Positions 1 to 6,671 are shown, counted from the stretch's first letter. The stretch: DNA of 7,290 nucleotides from Chitinophagaceae bacterium (GCA_017853235.1 JAFMJX010000089.1:1-7290); one strand, 5' to 3'. Made by a program: numbers and translations. The notes: generated by a model from the sequence alone, not told the origin.

Positions 1-1
1 T

Positions 2-1195
2 GTTTTATTATTCAAAACAATTTATCAAATAGCGGCAGTTCAAAAAATAAAACAAAATGCAAATTATGATCAATCCCAGTATTTCAATAGCTTCATCTCA
101 AGCCACACCCATATTTCTATTGGGTTGTCCAATGAAATTGACTCCCCTATTACTTTTGGATGGTTTTCTCCAGTCATTTTATTGCCATTTTCAATTTGTA
201 ATCAATTAACATTACAAGAGGTAGAAACAATATTAATGCACGAATTAGCTCATATTTTACGCCATGACTATATCATACATATCATATTAACACTCATTCA
301 AACTATTTTATTTTTTAATCCAATAATTTATTTGTTTAAAAAGGAATCAAACTTACAGCGAGAAATTGCCTGTGATCAATTTGTGGTTCATCACAACAAT
401 CATAAGTTAGATTATATGAATGCCTTATATAAGTTAGCATTAGTATCCCATACCAATGCTAACCCTAAAACCACCATGGGTGTTTTAGGCACACAAAATG
501 AGTTGTTAGTAAGAATGAAACAATTGAGTAATACATCTTATTTATCTGTTAAAACTGGAATTCTTAAAATTATTTTAATGGGGATGTTGTGCATCATGGT
601 AGGTATTTCAAGTTGGTCTGTAGCGCTTAAAAAACAAACTTCAATGATGGATGCTTTACCTAATGAAGCCAATCAAACTATACTTAATGAAGCGAATGCC
701 ATCCACAATCACTTAATTGGCAAAACCTATAAAAATACTTCTTCGAATCATTTAATGGCTAAAAAGAACATCAAACACAATTCTAAGCATGTTATAAAAA
801 AGTCATCTGGTACCAATACAAATTGGGTCAAGACAAATAGTCCTATGATGACTCATCATGAACTTGAAAATGAATCATATGCTAGTTTAGTAAAGCAAAC
901 CATGCATTGGATTCAATCAAGACAAGGAGATAGCTATTTTGCGTCGTTTGATGAAAATGAGGAAGAAATAAATTATACGATTGCTGAAAAATTATTAATG
1001 CGTGCCATTATTTCAAATTATCAACTTAAAAGAGATATTTTAAACAACAAATTATCTAAAGCCCTATATGAACAAGAAGCTATTGATACGATTTTAAATA
1101 GTAAGGAATATGCAGAAATGAAACAGTTTGAAAAATGGGTGAAAGAATTTTTGAAACAACACCCTACCGAAGCTACTGCCCCCATTGTTTACTAA
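2..1195 (+). CDS. BlaR1-like M56 family membrane zinc metallopeptidase, 5'-truncated by window edge
   Basis: The frame is open from base 2 to the TAA at 1193-1195, giving 397 residues with the start outside the window. The TTG at 125 is not the start, because the 41 codons before it continue family-like sequence. Numbering from base 2, the zinc motif HELAH lies at residues 80-84 (bases 239-253). The likely third ligand is Glu121, in R-E-I-A-C-D-Q (bases 362-364). The stretch S-P-I-T-F-G-W before the motif is also typical of M56. Hydrophobic segments at about residues 91-112 and 186-209 look membrane-spanning. The last 190 or so residues, presumably outside the cytoplasm, are basic and Asn/Ser-rich, then charged and probably helical. 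I see no penicillin-binding sensor motif such as S-x-x-K. Family members are signal-activated proteases that often cleave a BlaI/MecI-type repressor. Any such partner would lie to the left of the window. The target is unknown. Confidence 0.88.
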   Translation, partial: VLLFKTIYQIAAVQKIKQNANYDQSQYFNSFISSHTHISIGLSNEIDSPITFGWFSPVILLPFSICNQLTLQEVETILMHELAHILRHDYIIHIILTLIQTILFFNPIIYLFKKESNLQREIACDQFVVHHNNHKLDYMNALYKLALVSHTNANPKTTMGVLGTQNELLVRMKQLSNTSYLSVKTGILKIILMGMLCIMVGISSWSVALKKQTSMMDALPNEANQTILNEANAIHNHLIGKTYKNTSSNHLMAKKNIKHNSKHVIKKSSGTNTNWVKTNSPMMTHHELENESYASLVKQTMHWIQSRQGDSYFASFDENEEEINYTIAEKLLMRAIISNYQLKRDILNNKLSKALYEQEAIDTILNSKEYAEMKQFEKWVKEFLKQHPTEATAPIVY

Positions 1196-1811
1196 TATAA
1201 GGGCCACCTTCACAAAATAATTTATCTAAAATACATAGGTTTGATAAAAATCCTATTTTATCACTAAATACTTGCTGGTAAGCAGTTCCTTCTTGATATA
1301 AAGAATAATTTTTGGGTGTAAAAGGGGCAGTATAAACTTTTTGAATCAATGTGTTTGGGGATATATTTGGATCCCATTGAGTAGTGTTATTTTCCTCTAC
1401 TGAAGAAACGATACTCCAGGGAGCTTTAATATGATGATGCACCCATGTATGACAAGCCATCAAAAATGAAACTAATGTTTTGGGTTTATTTTGGTATAAT
1501 CCTGTAAGGCTTTGTTCATAATATTCAAAAAAAGGAGCTCTTTTATAATTAACTGTAATTGCTTTTAAATGTTGTTCTCTCCAAGGCGCATCATAAGCAA
1601 TCAATATTTCCTCTATTGGTAATTTTTGGTCGCGACCGCCTATGATAGGAATACTTAATGTCAATGGTCCTTGTGAACTTGCTATCACACACCTATTTTT
1701 AAAACTCATTTTTGTAAAAGGTGCCTTGGGGTTCAAATACACTTCTTTAAATTGATATAATTCTTTTATAAAACTAATGGTTCCAAAATATTGAAAATCG
1801 GTTTGAATCAT
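1173..1811 (-). CDS. WbqC-like family protein
   Basis: This 212-residue protein resembles the WbqC-like family (PF08889). The N-terminus I-Q-T-D-F-Q-Y-F-G-T matches the usual opening strand and loop. It is followed by F-K-N-R-C, L-S-I-P-I near residue 52, A-P-W-R-E-Q-H-L-K-A-I, F-F-E-Y-Y, and a C-terminal G-F-L-S-N-L-C-I-L-D-x-L-F block ending in E-G-G-P. The length is normal for the family. The biochemical role is not established; some relatives sit in O-antigen or polysaccharide clusters, hence the name, but nothing around this gene supports glycan synthesis. I see no signal peptide or membrane segment, so it is probably cytoplasmic. The start ATG is at 1809-1811. Its last codons overlap the 3' end of the M56 gene by 23 bases on the opposite strand. 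Family call confident, function unknown. Confidence 0.85.
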   Translation of the reverse strand: MIQTDFQYFGTISFIKELYQFKEVYLNPKAPFTKMSFKNRCVIASSQGPLTLSIPIIGGRDQKLPIEEILIAYDAPWREQHLKAITVNYKRAPFFEYYEQSLTGLYQNKPKTLVSFLMACHTWVHHHIKAPWSIVSSVEENNTTQWDPNISPNTLIQKVYTAPFTPKNYSLYQEGTAYQQVFSDKIGFLSNLCILDKLFCEGGPYISKQWGQ

Positions 1812-1882
1812 TTTAAGAAAATCTTATTAAAATAAATGAGTACCTTCCACAAATATCCAATAATTTTATCCAAAACTAGAAA

Positions 1883-2344
1883 ATGCGACTTTATAAATTA
1901 GTGATATTGATGAATGTGTTACTTGCGCTATCCTGTAGTGAACCAAAACCTTTTGTTTTCAAAGGGGTACAGTCTATTACAATTGAAAAAGCAAGTTGGG
2001 GTAAAAATATTTTCAAAGCAGATTTTGTTTATGATAATCCAAATACATTTTCATTGACCCTAAAAAATTTGGAAGCTGATATATTTATAAATGATCGTTT
2101 ATTTACACATTATAAACTAGATACCCTATTTGTGATTCCTGCACAAGCCTCTTTTAAATTGCCTGCAACTATGCAAGTTGAATTAACAGATATCTTAAAA
2201 AATAGCGTTGATATCCTATTCAATAGACCTATGAAGATAAATGTGAAAGGAATTTCCACTTTGTCAAAAGGGATGTTTTCTAAAACAATACCTATTGAAT
2301 TTGAAACTACTCAAAAATTAAACTTAGCTTCAGCAATAAAATAA
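1883..2344 (+). CDS. LEA14-type (LEA type 2 family) putative lipoprotein
   Basis: This 153-residue protein has a short positively charged start (M-R-L-Y-K), a hydrophobic stretch to about residue 17, and Cys18 in the context L-A-L-S-C. That fits a lipoprotein signal in a permissive sense: Ala at -3 is less usual than Leu. The mature part matches the LEA type 2 (water stress/hypersensitive response) beta-sandwich fold. It has a V-Y-D-N-P-N-T-F-S-L-T-L-K block near residues 49-61, then I-F-I-N-D-R-L-F, I-P-A-Q-A-S-F-K-L-P, and a closing I-P-I-E-F-E strand. Such lipoproteins are common in Bacteroidota envelopes, but their role is not defined; plant LEA14 proteins are linked to desiccation. It is divergent from the WbqC-like gene (71-base gap) and converges on pyrE with only 8 bases between stop codons, so it looks monocistronic. 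Confidence 0.82.
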   Translation: MRLYKLVILMNVLLALSCSEPKPFVFKGVQSITIEKASWGKNIFKADFVYDNPNTFSLTLKNLEADIFINDRLFTHYKLDTLFVIPAQASFKLPATMQVELTDILKNSVDILFNRPMKINVKGISTLSKGMFSKTIPIEFETTQKLNLASAIK

Positions 2345-2359
2345 CAAAAATTTTATTGC
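2333..2359. terminator. Perfect 9-bp inverted repeat across two convergent stop codons
   Basis: Arms GCAATAAAA (2333-2341) and TTTTATTGC (2351-2359) are exact complements around a 9-base loop. The loop contains the TAA of the lipoprotein gene, and the right arm contains the pyrE stop. Because it is symmetric it could form in transcripts from either side, as expected of a shared terminator. No U-run follows the stem on either strand and the stem is AU-rich, so it is not a textbook intrinsic terminator. It may instead limit convergent read-through or protect 3' ends. Confidence 0.4.
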
Positions 2360-2982
2360 ATCCAGGTGGATGGACTATTTCTCCATTGCATTAACAAATC
2401 CTGTGTAGAGGCATCTACTTCGCCTTTCTCTACTGCCAACTCAATTAAACTTTGATAATTGGTTAAAGATAAATAAGGTACACCAGCATTTTTAAAAGCA
2501 TTTTCGGCAACATCAAAACCATAATTAAAAATAGAGACCATTCCTACCACATTTAATCCAGCGTTTCTTAATACATCCACTACCTGTAAACTGCTTTTAC
2601 CTGTTGAAATTAAATCTTCTATAACCAATATTTTATTGTCTGTTTGATAAGCTCCTTCAATTTGATTTCCTAAGCCATGTTCTTTAGGTTTTGGACGTAC
2701 ATATATATAAGGTAGCTTTAATTGATCTGCGGCCATCGCGCCCCATGGAATACCTGCTGTTGCTACTCCAGCTAACATATCAGCCCCATCAAATTTTTCA
2801 AAAATGACATTACACATTTCGCTTTTTATAAAATCACGCACATAGGGAAAGGACAAAACTTTGCGATTATCACAATAAATAGGACTTTTCCATCCACTAG
2901 CCCATGTAAATGGATTATTTGGACTTAATTTTACAGCACCAACTTGAAGGAGTTTTTCGGCAACGGCTTTTTGATTCGTCAT
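2353..2982 (-). CDS. pyrE: Orotate phosphoribosyltransferase
   Basis: PyrE joins orotate to PRPP to give OMP and pyrophosphate, the fifth step of de novo UMP synthesis, in the cytoplasm and usually as a dimer. The 209-residue protein has the expected parts. The N-terminal orotate-side block F-T-W-A-S-G-W-K-S-P-I-Y-C-D-N-R-K covers residues 25-41. A-G-V-A-T-A-G-I-P follows at 71-79. The flexible catalytic loop R-P-K-P-K-E-H-G-L-G is at 96-105. The PRPP-binding motif I-L-V-I-E-D-L-I-S-T-G-K-S-S is at 118-131. Length and start (ATG, 2980-2982) are normal. It converges on the lipoprotein gene and is divergent from the Nudix gene, so it is probably transcribed alone. The pyrB/pyrR genes lie about 1 kb away on the same strand, separated by the Nudix gene on the other strand and by coaD. 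I found no convincing promoter or PyrR-binding element in the 91 bases upstream. Confidence 0.97.
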   Translation of the reverse strand: MTNQKAVAEKLLQVGAVKLSPNNPFTWASGWKSPIYCDNRKVLSFPYVRDFIKSEMCNVIFEKFDGADMLAGVATAGIPWGAMAADQLKLPYIYVRPKPKEHGLGNQIEGAYQTDNKILVIEDLISTGKSSLQVVDVLRNAGLNVVGMVSIFNYGFDVAENAFKNAGVPYLSLTNYQSLIELAVEKGEVDASTQDLLMQWRNSPSTWMQ

Positions 2983-3073
2983 GTGTTTAAATTAATGCTT
3001 TGATTTATTGCAGCGAAATTAAAGTCAATTTCCCTAAAATGTCCTAAGAGTTACTAAATACTTTACACATTTT

Positions 3074-3490
3074 ATGTCAACAACTATAATTGCAGCAGGT
3101 GGAATTGTCATAAATCCGAAAAGGGAAATTTTGTGGATTTATAGACGTGGTTATTGGGATTTGCCTAAAGGTAAGTTAGACGCAGATGAGACCATTGCAC
3201 AATGTGCAATAAGAGAAGTGGAAGAAGAAACCGGGATGAAAAATTTGATATTAGGTGAACACATTATGATTACTTACCATGATTATTATGATACTTATTT
3301 AAAGGAACAAGTGACAAAGGAAACACATTGGTTTCAAATGGAGATTCAAGATCTTCAATTTGGAATACCGCAAATGGAAGAAGATATTGAAAAGATGCAA
3401 TGGTATGCAATTAAAGCATTAGAAATCCCTTTAGAAAATACTTATGATAACATTAAACTTGTAATAGCAGCCTTTCGATCTAAATTATAA
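3074..3490 (+). CDS. Nudix (MutT-like) hydrolase
   Basis: This 138-residue single-domain protein carries a complete Nudix box, G-x5-E-x7-R-E-V-E-E-E-T-G-M, at residues 33-55, including the R-E-x-x-E-E metal-binding core. The preceding A-A-G-G-I-V-I strand and W-D-L-P-K-G-K-L are typical of the fold. Nudix enzymes cleave nucleoside diphosphates linked to another group, with Mg2+ or Mn2+. The substrate cannot be read from the sequence; dinucleoside polyphosphates, damaged dNTPs and nucleotide sugars are all possible. The start ATG at 3074 gives the natural N-terminus, with no clear ribosome binding site, as is common in Bacteroidota. It is divergent from pyrE (91 bases) and convergent with coaD (6 bases between stops). 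Enzyme class is very likely, substrate unknown. Confidence 0.93.
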   Translation: MSTTIIAAGGIVINPKREILWIYRRGYWDLPKGKLDADETIAQCAIREVEEETGMKNLILGEHIMITYHDYYDTYLKEQVTKETHWFQMEIQDLQFGIPQMEEDIEKMQWYAIKALEIPLENTYDNIKLVIAAFRSKL

Positions 3491-3496
3491 GCCCTA

Positions 3497-3973
3497 TTAT
3501 TTATGGTGCTTTAAAGATTGAATCACCACTTCGGGTAAAAAGGGTGATGCGTCTCCCCCATTTCTGAGGATGTCTCTAACAATGGTAGATGCCACGGATG
3601 TATATTTAGGTTCACCAGTTAAGAAAATGGTTTCAATATGACGATCCATAGTTCTGTTTGCATCTGCTATCGTTTTTTCATATTCAAAATCACTTACATA
3701 GCGTATCCCTCTCAAAATGAAATGAGCATTGATGGATTGACAAAACTTAACTGTTAAACCATCATAAATAGCCACTTCTACTTTTGGTTCATCTTTATAA
3801 ATTTCTTCAAACCAAAGTTTACGTTGCTCTGCCGAAAACATAGGATTTTTTGCTGCGTTAATACCAATACCAACCACCACTTTATCAAAAATGGGTAAAG
3901 ACCTATCAATGATATCAATATGACCCAATGTAACTGGATCAAAAGTTCCAGGGAAAAGGCAGATTCTTTGCAT
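3497..3973 (-). CDS. coaD: Phosphopantetheine adenylyltransferase
   Basis: CoaD transfers AMP from ATP to 4'-phosphopantetheine, making dephospho-CoA, the penultimate step of coenzyme A synthesis, in the cytoplasm. The 158-residue length is standard for the family. The nucleotidyltransferase signature G-T-F-D-P-V-T-L-G-H lies at residues 9-18, with the T-x-G-H catalytic motif at 15-18. Further motifs are R-G-I-R at 88-91, D-F-E-Y-E at 96-100, and the C-terminal T-S-V-A-S-T-I-V-R block around 125-133 that stands in for the usual I-S-S-S-x-V-R. The start ATG is at 3971-3973. It lies 30 bases downstream of pyrB on the same strand and is probably the last gene of a pyrR-pyrB-coaD unit. This gap holds a tandem GTAATAAAA repeat. 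Confidence 0.97.
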   Translation of the reverse strand: MQRICLFPGTFDPVTLGHIDIIDRSLPIFDKVVVGIGINAAKNPMFSAEQRKLWFEEIYKDEPKVEVAIYDGLTVKFCQSINAHFILRGIRYVSDFEYEKTIADANRTMDRHIETIFLTGEPKYTSVASTIVRDILRNGGDASPFLPEVVIQSLKHHK

Positions 3974-3997
3974 GTAATAAAAGTAATAAAATATTAC
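3974..3997. repeat. Tandem 9-bp repeat plus small hairpin upstream of coaD
   Basis: GTAATAAAA occurs twice in tandem (3974-3982 and 3983-3991). The second copy, with the following TATTAC (3992-3997), forms a 6-bp inverted repeat with a 3-base loop. It fills most of the 30-base gap between pyrB and coaD, directly in front of the coaD ATG. It could be a weak AU hairpin affecting coaD translation or transcript stability, or simple slippage in AT-rich DNA. Confidence 0.5.
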
Positions 3998-4003
3998 TGA
4001 AAT

Positions 4004-4939
4004 TTAAGTAGTTGGTTGTGTTCTTCCAGTTAATAGGTACAAACAAGCCATTCTTACAGCTACGCCATTTTCAACTTGGTCTAAAATAATGGAATGTGGA
4101 CTATCTGCTACATCACTGTCTAATTCTACCCCTCTATTAATGGGGCCTGGGTGCATAATAACTATTTCTTTTGTAAGCTTTTGTAGCCTATTTTGAGTGA
4201 TACCATATGCTAGGTTATATTCTCTCAAGGAGGAGAATAAAGGCTGATTTTGACGCTCTAATTGAATTCTAAGCACATTAGCCACATCACACCAAGCCAA
4301 AGCTTTATCTATATTATATTCAATTTGTATTCCCATCGCCTCTTTTAAGTAGGTGGGAATTAAAGTTGGTGGGCCGGAAACCATCACTTCTGCACCCATT
4401 TTTTTGAGTAAATAAATATTACTTAAAGCCACTCTGCTGTGCATGATATCCCCTATGATGGCTACTTTTAAACCTTGTAATTTTCCTAATTTTTCCTTCA
4501 TTGAAAAAGCATCTAATAATGCTTGAGTTGGATGTTCATTGATTCCGTCCCCTGCATTAATTATAGCGGCGTCAATATGTTTTGCCAAGTAGTGGGGAGC
4601 ACCAGAAGCACTATGCCTCATGACCACCATGTCCACTTTCATGCTTAAAATATTGTTGACTGTATCTAATAAGGTTTCTCCTTTAGCTGCAGATGAATTG
4701 GAAACAGTGAAATTCACCACGTCTGCTGAAAGTCTTTTTTCGGCTAATTCAAATGAGATACGAGTTCGCGTAGAGTTTTCGTAAAAAAGGTTAACGATGG
4801 TAATATCTCTTAATGTGGGTACCTTTTTAACGGGTCTTTGTAAAACTTCTTTAAACTGAGTTGCGGTTGATAAAATAAGTTGAATATCCTCAGTAGTGAG
4901 GTCCTTGATACCAAGAAGATGTTTGGTAGTTAGTGCCAT
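4004..4939 (-). CDS. pyrB: Aspartate carbamoyltransferase, catalytic chain
   Basis: PyrB condenses carbamoyl phosphate with aspartate to N-carbamoyl-aspartate, the committed step of pyrimidine synthesis. The 311-residue protein shows the full transcarbamoylase set. The carbamoyl-phosphate loop S-T-R-T-R is at residues 56-60. The loop donated to the neighbouring subunit, S-S-A-A-K-G-E-T, has Lys at 86. H-P-T-Q is at 136-139 and G-D-I-M-H-S-R at 163-169. The aspartate-side R-x-Q is at 224-226, with H-P-G-P-I-N-R-G at 263-270. This separates it from ornithine carbamoyltransferase. No regulatory chain gene (pyrI) is seen in the window, consistent with a stand-alone catalytic trimer as found with other pyrR-linked pyrB genes. 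It follows pyrR after 44 bases and precedes coaD. A promoter-like element lies immediately before the start, so it may be transcribed both from pyrR and separately. Confidence 0.97.
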   Translation of the reverse strand: MALTTKHLLGIKDLTTEDIQLILSTATQFKEVLQRPVKKVPTLRDITIVNLFYENSTRTRISFELAEKRLSADVVNFTVSNSSAAKGETLLDTVNNILSMKVDMVVMRHSASGAPHYLAKHIDAAIINAGDGINEHPTQALLDAFSMKEKLGKLQGLKVAIIGDIMHSRVALSNIYLLKKMGAEVMVSGPPTLIPTYLKEAMGIQIEYNIDKALAWCDVANVLRIQLERQNQPLFSSLREYNLAYGITQNRLQKLTKEIVIMHPGPINRGVELDSDVADSPHSIILDQVENGVAVRMACLYLLTGRTQPTT

Positions 4940-4946
4940 TAAAAAA

Positions 4947-4977
4947 CAAAATTAATATAATTTTTTGAACTGACCAA
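4947..4977 (-). promoter_or_regulatory. Candidate Bacteroidota-type promoter for pyrB
   Basis: Read on the minus strand there is TTG (4977-4975), a 20-base spacer, and TAATTTTG (4954-4947). This matches the Bacteroidota consensus TTG-N17-23-TAnnTTTG at every fixed base. The -7 element ends only 7 bases before the pyrB ATG, so the predicted transcript would begin at or next to the start codon and have almost no leader. A 7-bp AT inverted repeat (4948-4954 with 4958-4964) overlaps the -7 element. Chance matches are possible in such AT-rich DNA. Confidence 0.4.
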
Positions 4978-4983
4978 TAGATA

Positions 4984-5511
4984 CTAGGATACTACTTGTA
5001 AAATAACATCATCTACCCCATCATTTTCATGCCACCTTACTTTTACTTTATAAGGGGATTCATCCACCATTTCCTTACCTGTAAAATCGGGTTGAATGGG
5101 TAATTCTCGGCTTGGTTTACGATCTACCAAAACACATAAACTCACTTTAGAGGGGCGTCCAAAGGATAATAAAGCATCTAAAGCGGCGCGTATGGTTCGG
5201 CCTGTAAAAAGCACGTCATCAATCAAAATAACTGTTTTGCCTTCAATGCTAAATGGCAAATCGGTTTGAGTAGCTAAATGAAGTTGATGGCGAATGTCAT
5301 CTCGGTAAAAGGTAATATCTAACTTACCATATACCACTTGATCTGCTGAAATTTCCTTTTGGAGAGCGGCTACAATTCGGTCACTTAAGTAAACCCCTCT
5401 AGGTTGTAAACCCACTATTACTGCATTTTGTAAACCTGGGTAGGTTTCCAAAATTTGATGCGCTAATCGCTTTATGATGCTAGGCAGTTGTTGTTCACTA
5501 ATTAAGGTCAT
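4984..5511 (-). CDS. pyrR: PyrR pyrimidine regulator / uracil phosphoribosyltransferase
   Basis: PyrR belongs to the type I phosphoribosyltransferases. In Bacillus it binds pyr mRNA when UMP is high and promotes attenuation, and it also converts uracil plus PRPP to UMP. The 175-residue protein has A-V-I-V-G-L-Q-P-R-G-V at 30-40 and L-D-I-T-F-Y-R-D-D at 64-72. The PRPP motif V-I-L-I-D-D-V-L-F-T-G-R-T-I is at 94-107. The PyrR-specific block D-R-K-P-S-R-E-L-P-I-Q-P-D-F-T-G-K is at 130-146, so it is PyrR and not another uracil or hypoxanthine transferase. Length and start (ATG, 5509-5511) are normal. It is the first gene of the pyrR-pyrB-coaD group and is divergent from recF. I saw no obvious PyrR-binding loop or attenuator in the flanking non-coding DNA, so whether it regulates RNA here or acts mainly as an enzyme is open. 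Confidence 0.95.
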   Translation of the reverse strand: MTLISEQQLPSIIKRLAHQILETYPGLQNAVIVGLQPRGVYLSDRIVAALQKEISADQVVYGKLDITFYRDDIRHQLHLATQTDLPFSIEGKTVILIDDVLFTGRTIRAALDALLSFGRPSKVSLCVLVDRKPSRELPIQPDFTGKEMVDESPYKVKVRWHENDGVDDVILQVVS

Positions 5512-5545
5512 TCCATAAAATTTTAATAAAATTACAGCTTTTTGG

Positions 5546-5553
5546 CAAATTTA
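5546..5553 (-). promoter_or_regulatory. Possible -7 element for pyrR
   Basis: The minus strand reads TAAATTTG, an exact match to the Bacteroidota -7 consensus TAnnTTTG, 34 bases before the pyrR ATG. It would give a leader of roughly 25-30 bases. No TTG is present 17-23 bases upstream, so the -33 part is missing or weak. In AT-rich DNA a match to this element alone is modest evidence. Confidence 0.27.
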
Positions 5554-5588
5554 AAGTGGCTTAATGATTCCCTTTGTATTTTGCAGTC

Positions 5589-6671
5589 ATGCTGGAGATT
5601 AAGCAACTTTCATTAGTACAGTTTAGGAACTATGTCCAAAATCAATTTGATTTCACCCACCGTATAGTTGGAATTGTGGGTGCCAATGGAATGGGCAAAA
5701 CCAATATATTGGATGCTTTGTATTATTTATCCTTTACAAAAAGTTATTTTAATCGCCCTGACGCACAAAATGTACATCATGCTTATCAAGGGATGAGATT
5801 AGAAGGAAAATTTGTCATCCATCAAAATGAAGTCAGTATAAAATGTATACTAAGAGAGACATTAAAAAAAGAGTTCTATTTTGACGAAGATCTGATTCCT
5901 AAATATTCTCAGCATATTGGTAAAATTCCTTGTGTTATGATTGCCCCGGATGATGTTCAAATAATTACCGGAACCAGTGAGGAAAGAAGAAAATTAATGG
6001 ATAGTTTATTGTCTCAAATTTATCCAGATTATCTAAAGACCTTAATACAATATAATAAGGTATTATTACAAAGAAATAGTGTATTAAAACAAGCTGCTGA
6101 AACTGGAAATTTAGATACCATTTTATTAGAAACTTTGAATGATCAGCTTATTGAAAATGGGAACCCCATCTATCATTACAGAAAAGAATTAATGAAAGAG
6201 TGGTTGCCGCAAATATTAAAATTATACCAACATATAGCTGGTCAATTAGATGCAATAGATATTCAATATCAATCATCCTTACATCAAGAAAGTTTTAAAA
6301 ATTTATTACAGCATTCTTTATCCAAAGATCAAATATTACAGAGAACTCAATTTGGAATACATAAAGATGATTTAAGCATCACGATTCAAGGACAATCTTT
6401 TAAACAAGAAGCCTCCCAAGGTCAAAGAAAAAGCTTATTGTTCGCAATTCGTTTAGCAGAATGGTTGCTGATCAAAAAAAACAAAGGGTATGCGCCTATT
6501 TTATTGATGGATGATATTTTTGAAAAATTAGATGAAAAAAGGATGATACAGTTATTAGATTGGGTAAGTCAATCTTCGGATGGACAAGTTTTTATTACAG
6601 ATACGCATAAAGACAGATTAACCTCTTTATTAGGAAAACATTTAACCTCCTATCAATTAATTGAATTATAA
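5589..6671 (+). CDS. recF: DNA replication/repair ATPase RecF
   Basis: RecF is an SMC-like ATPase that binds gapped DNA and, with RecO and RecR, helps load RecA for gap repair and restart of stalled forks. I place the start at ATG 5589 (360 residues), because M-L-E-I-K-Q-L-S-L-V-Q-F-R-N-Y is the usual RecF N-terminus. An upstream in-frame TTG at 5574 would add five residues of no family character. From that ATG, Walker A G-A-N-G-M-G-K-T is at 31-38. G-I-H-K-D-D-L stands where many RecFs have G-P-H-R-D-D-L. The ABC-type signature S-Q-G-Q is at 276-279, and Walker B I-L-L-M-D-D-I-F-E-K-L-D is at 304-315. The length is typical. It is divergent from pyrR (77 bases) and followed 18 bases later by the DUF721 gene, with which it is probably co-transcribed. 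No dnaA, dnaN or gyrB is in the window. Confidence 0.96.
   Translation: MLEIKQLSLVQFRNYVQNQFDFTHRIVGIVGANGMGKTNILDALYYLSFTKSYFNRPDAQNVHHAYQGMRLEGKFVIHQNEVSIKCILRETLKKEFYFDEDLIPKYSQHIGKIPCVMIAPDDVQIITGTSEERRKLMDSLLSQIYPDYLKTLIQYNKVLLQRNSVLKQAAETGNLDTILLETLNDQLIENGNPIYHYRKELMKEWLPQILKLYQHIAGQLDAIDIQYQSSLHQESFKNLLQHSLSKDQILQRTQFGIHKDDLSITIQGQSFKQEASQGQRKSLLFAIRLAEWLLIKKNKGYAPILLMDDIFEKLDEKRMIQLLDWVSQSSDGQVFITDTHKDRLTSLLGKHLTSYQLIEL

Noticed and set aside
125..127. TTG as the start codon of the M56 gene
   Set aside because: The frame stays open to base 2 and the upstream residues fit the family, so the gene begins outside the window.
1812..1882. Divergent promoters between the WbqC-like and lipoprotein genes
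   Set aside because: GATATTTG (-) and TAATTTTA (+) each miss one consensus base and lack a TTG at the right distance.
2983..3073. Divergent promoters in the pyrE-Nudix spacer
   Set aside because: Only partial TAnnTTTG matches (such as TAATTTCG for pyrE) without a properly spaced TTG; promoters must exist here or in the coding flanks but I cannot place them.
3480..3503. Possible hairpin between the Nudix and coaD stop codons
   Set aside because: AAATTATA against TATTATTT pairs imperfectly, is almost all A-T and has no U-run, so it is indistinguishable from background.
4948..4964. 7-bp AT inverted repeat in the pyrR-pyrB gap as terminator or attenuator
   Set aside because: The stem is only A-T with a 3-base loop and overlaps a better explanation, the -7 promoter element; no GC pairs or PyrR-binding loop are present.
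5574..5588. TTG start for recF, five codons upstream
   Set aside because: The family N-terminus aligns with ATG 5589; the added residues M-Y-F-A-V have no family support.
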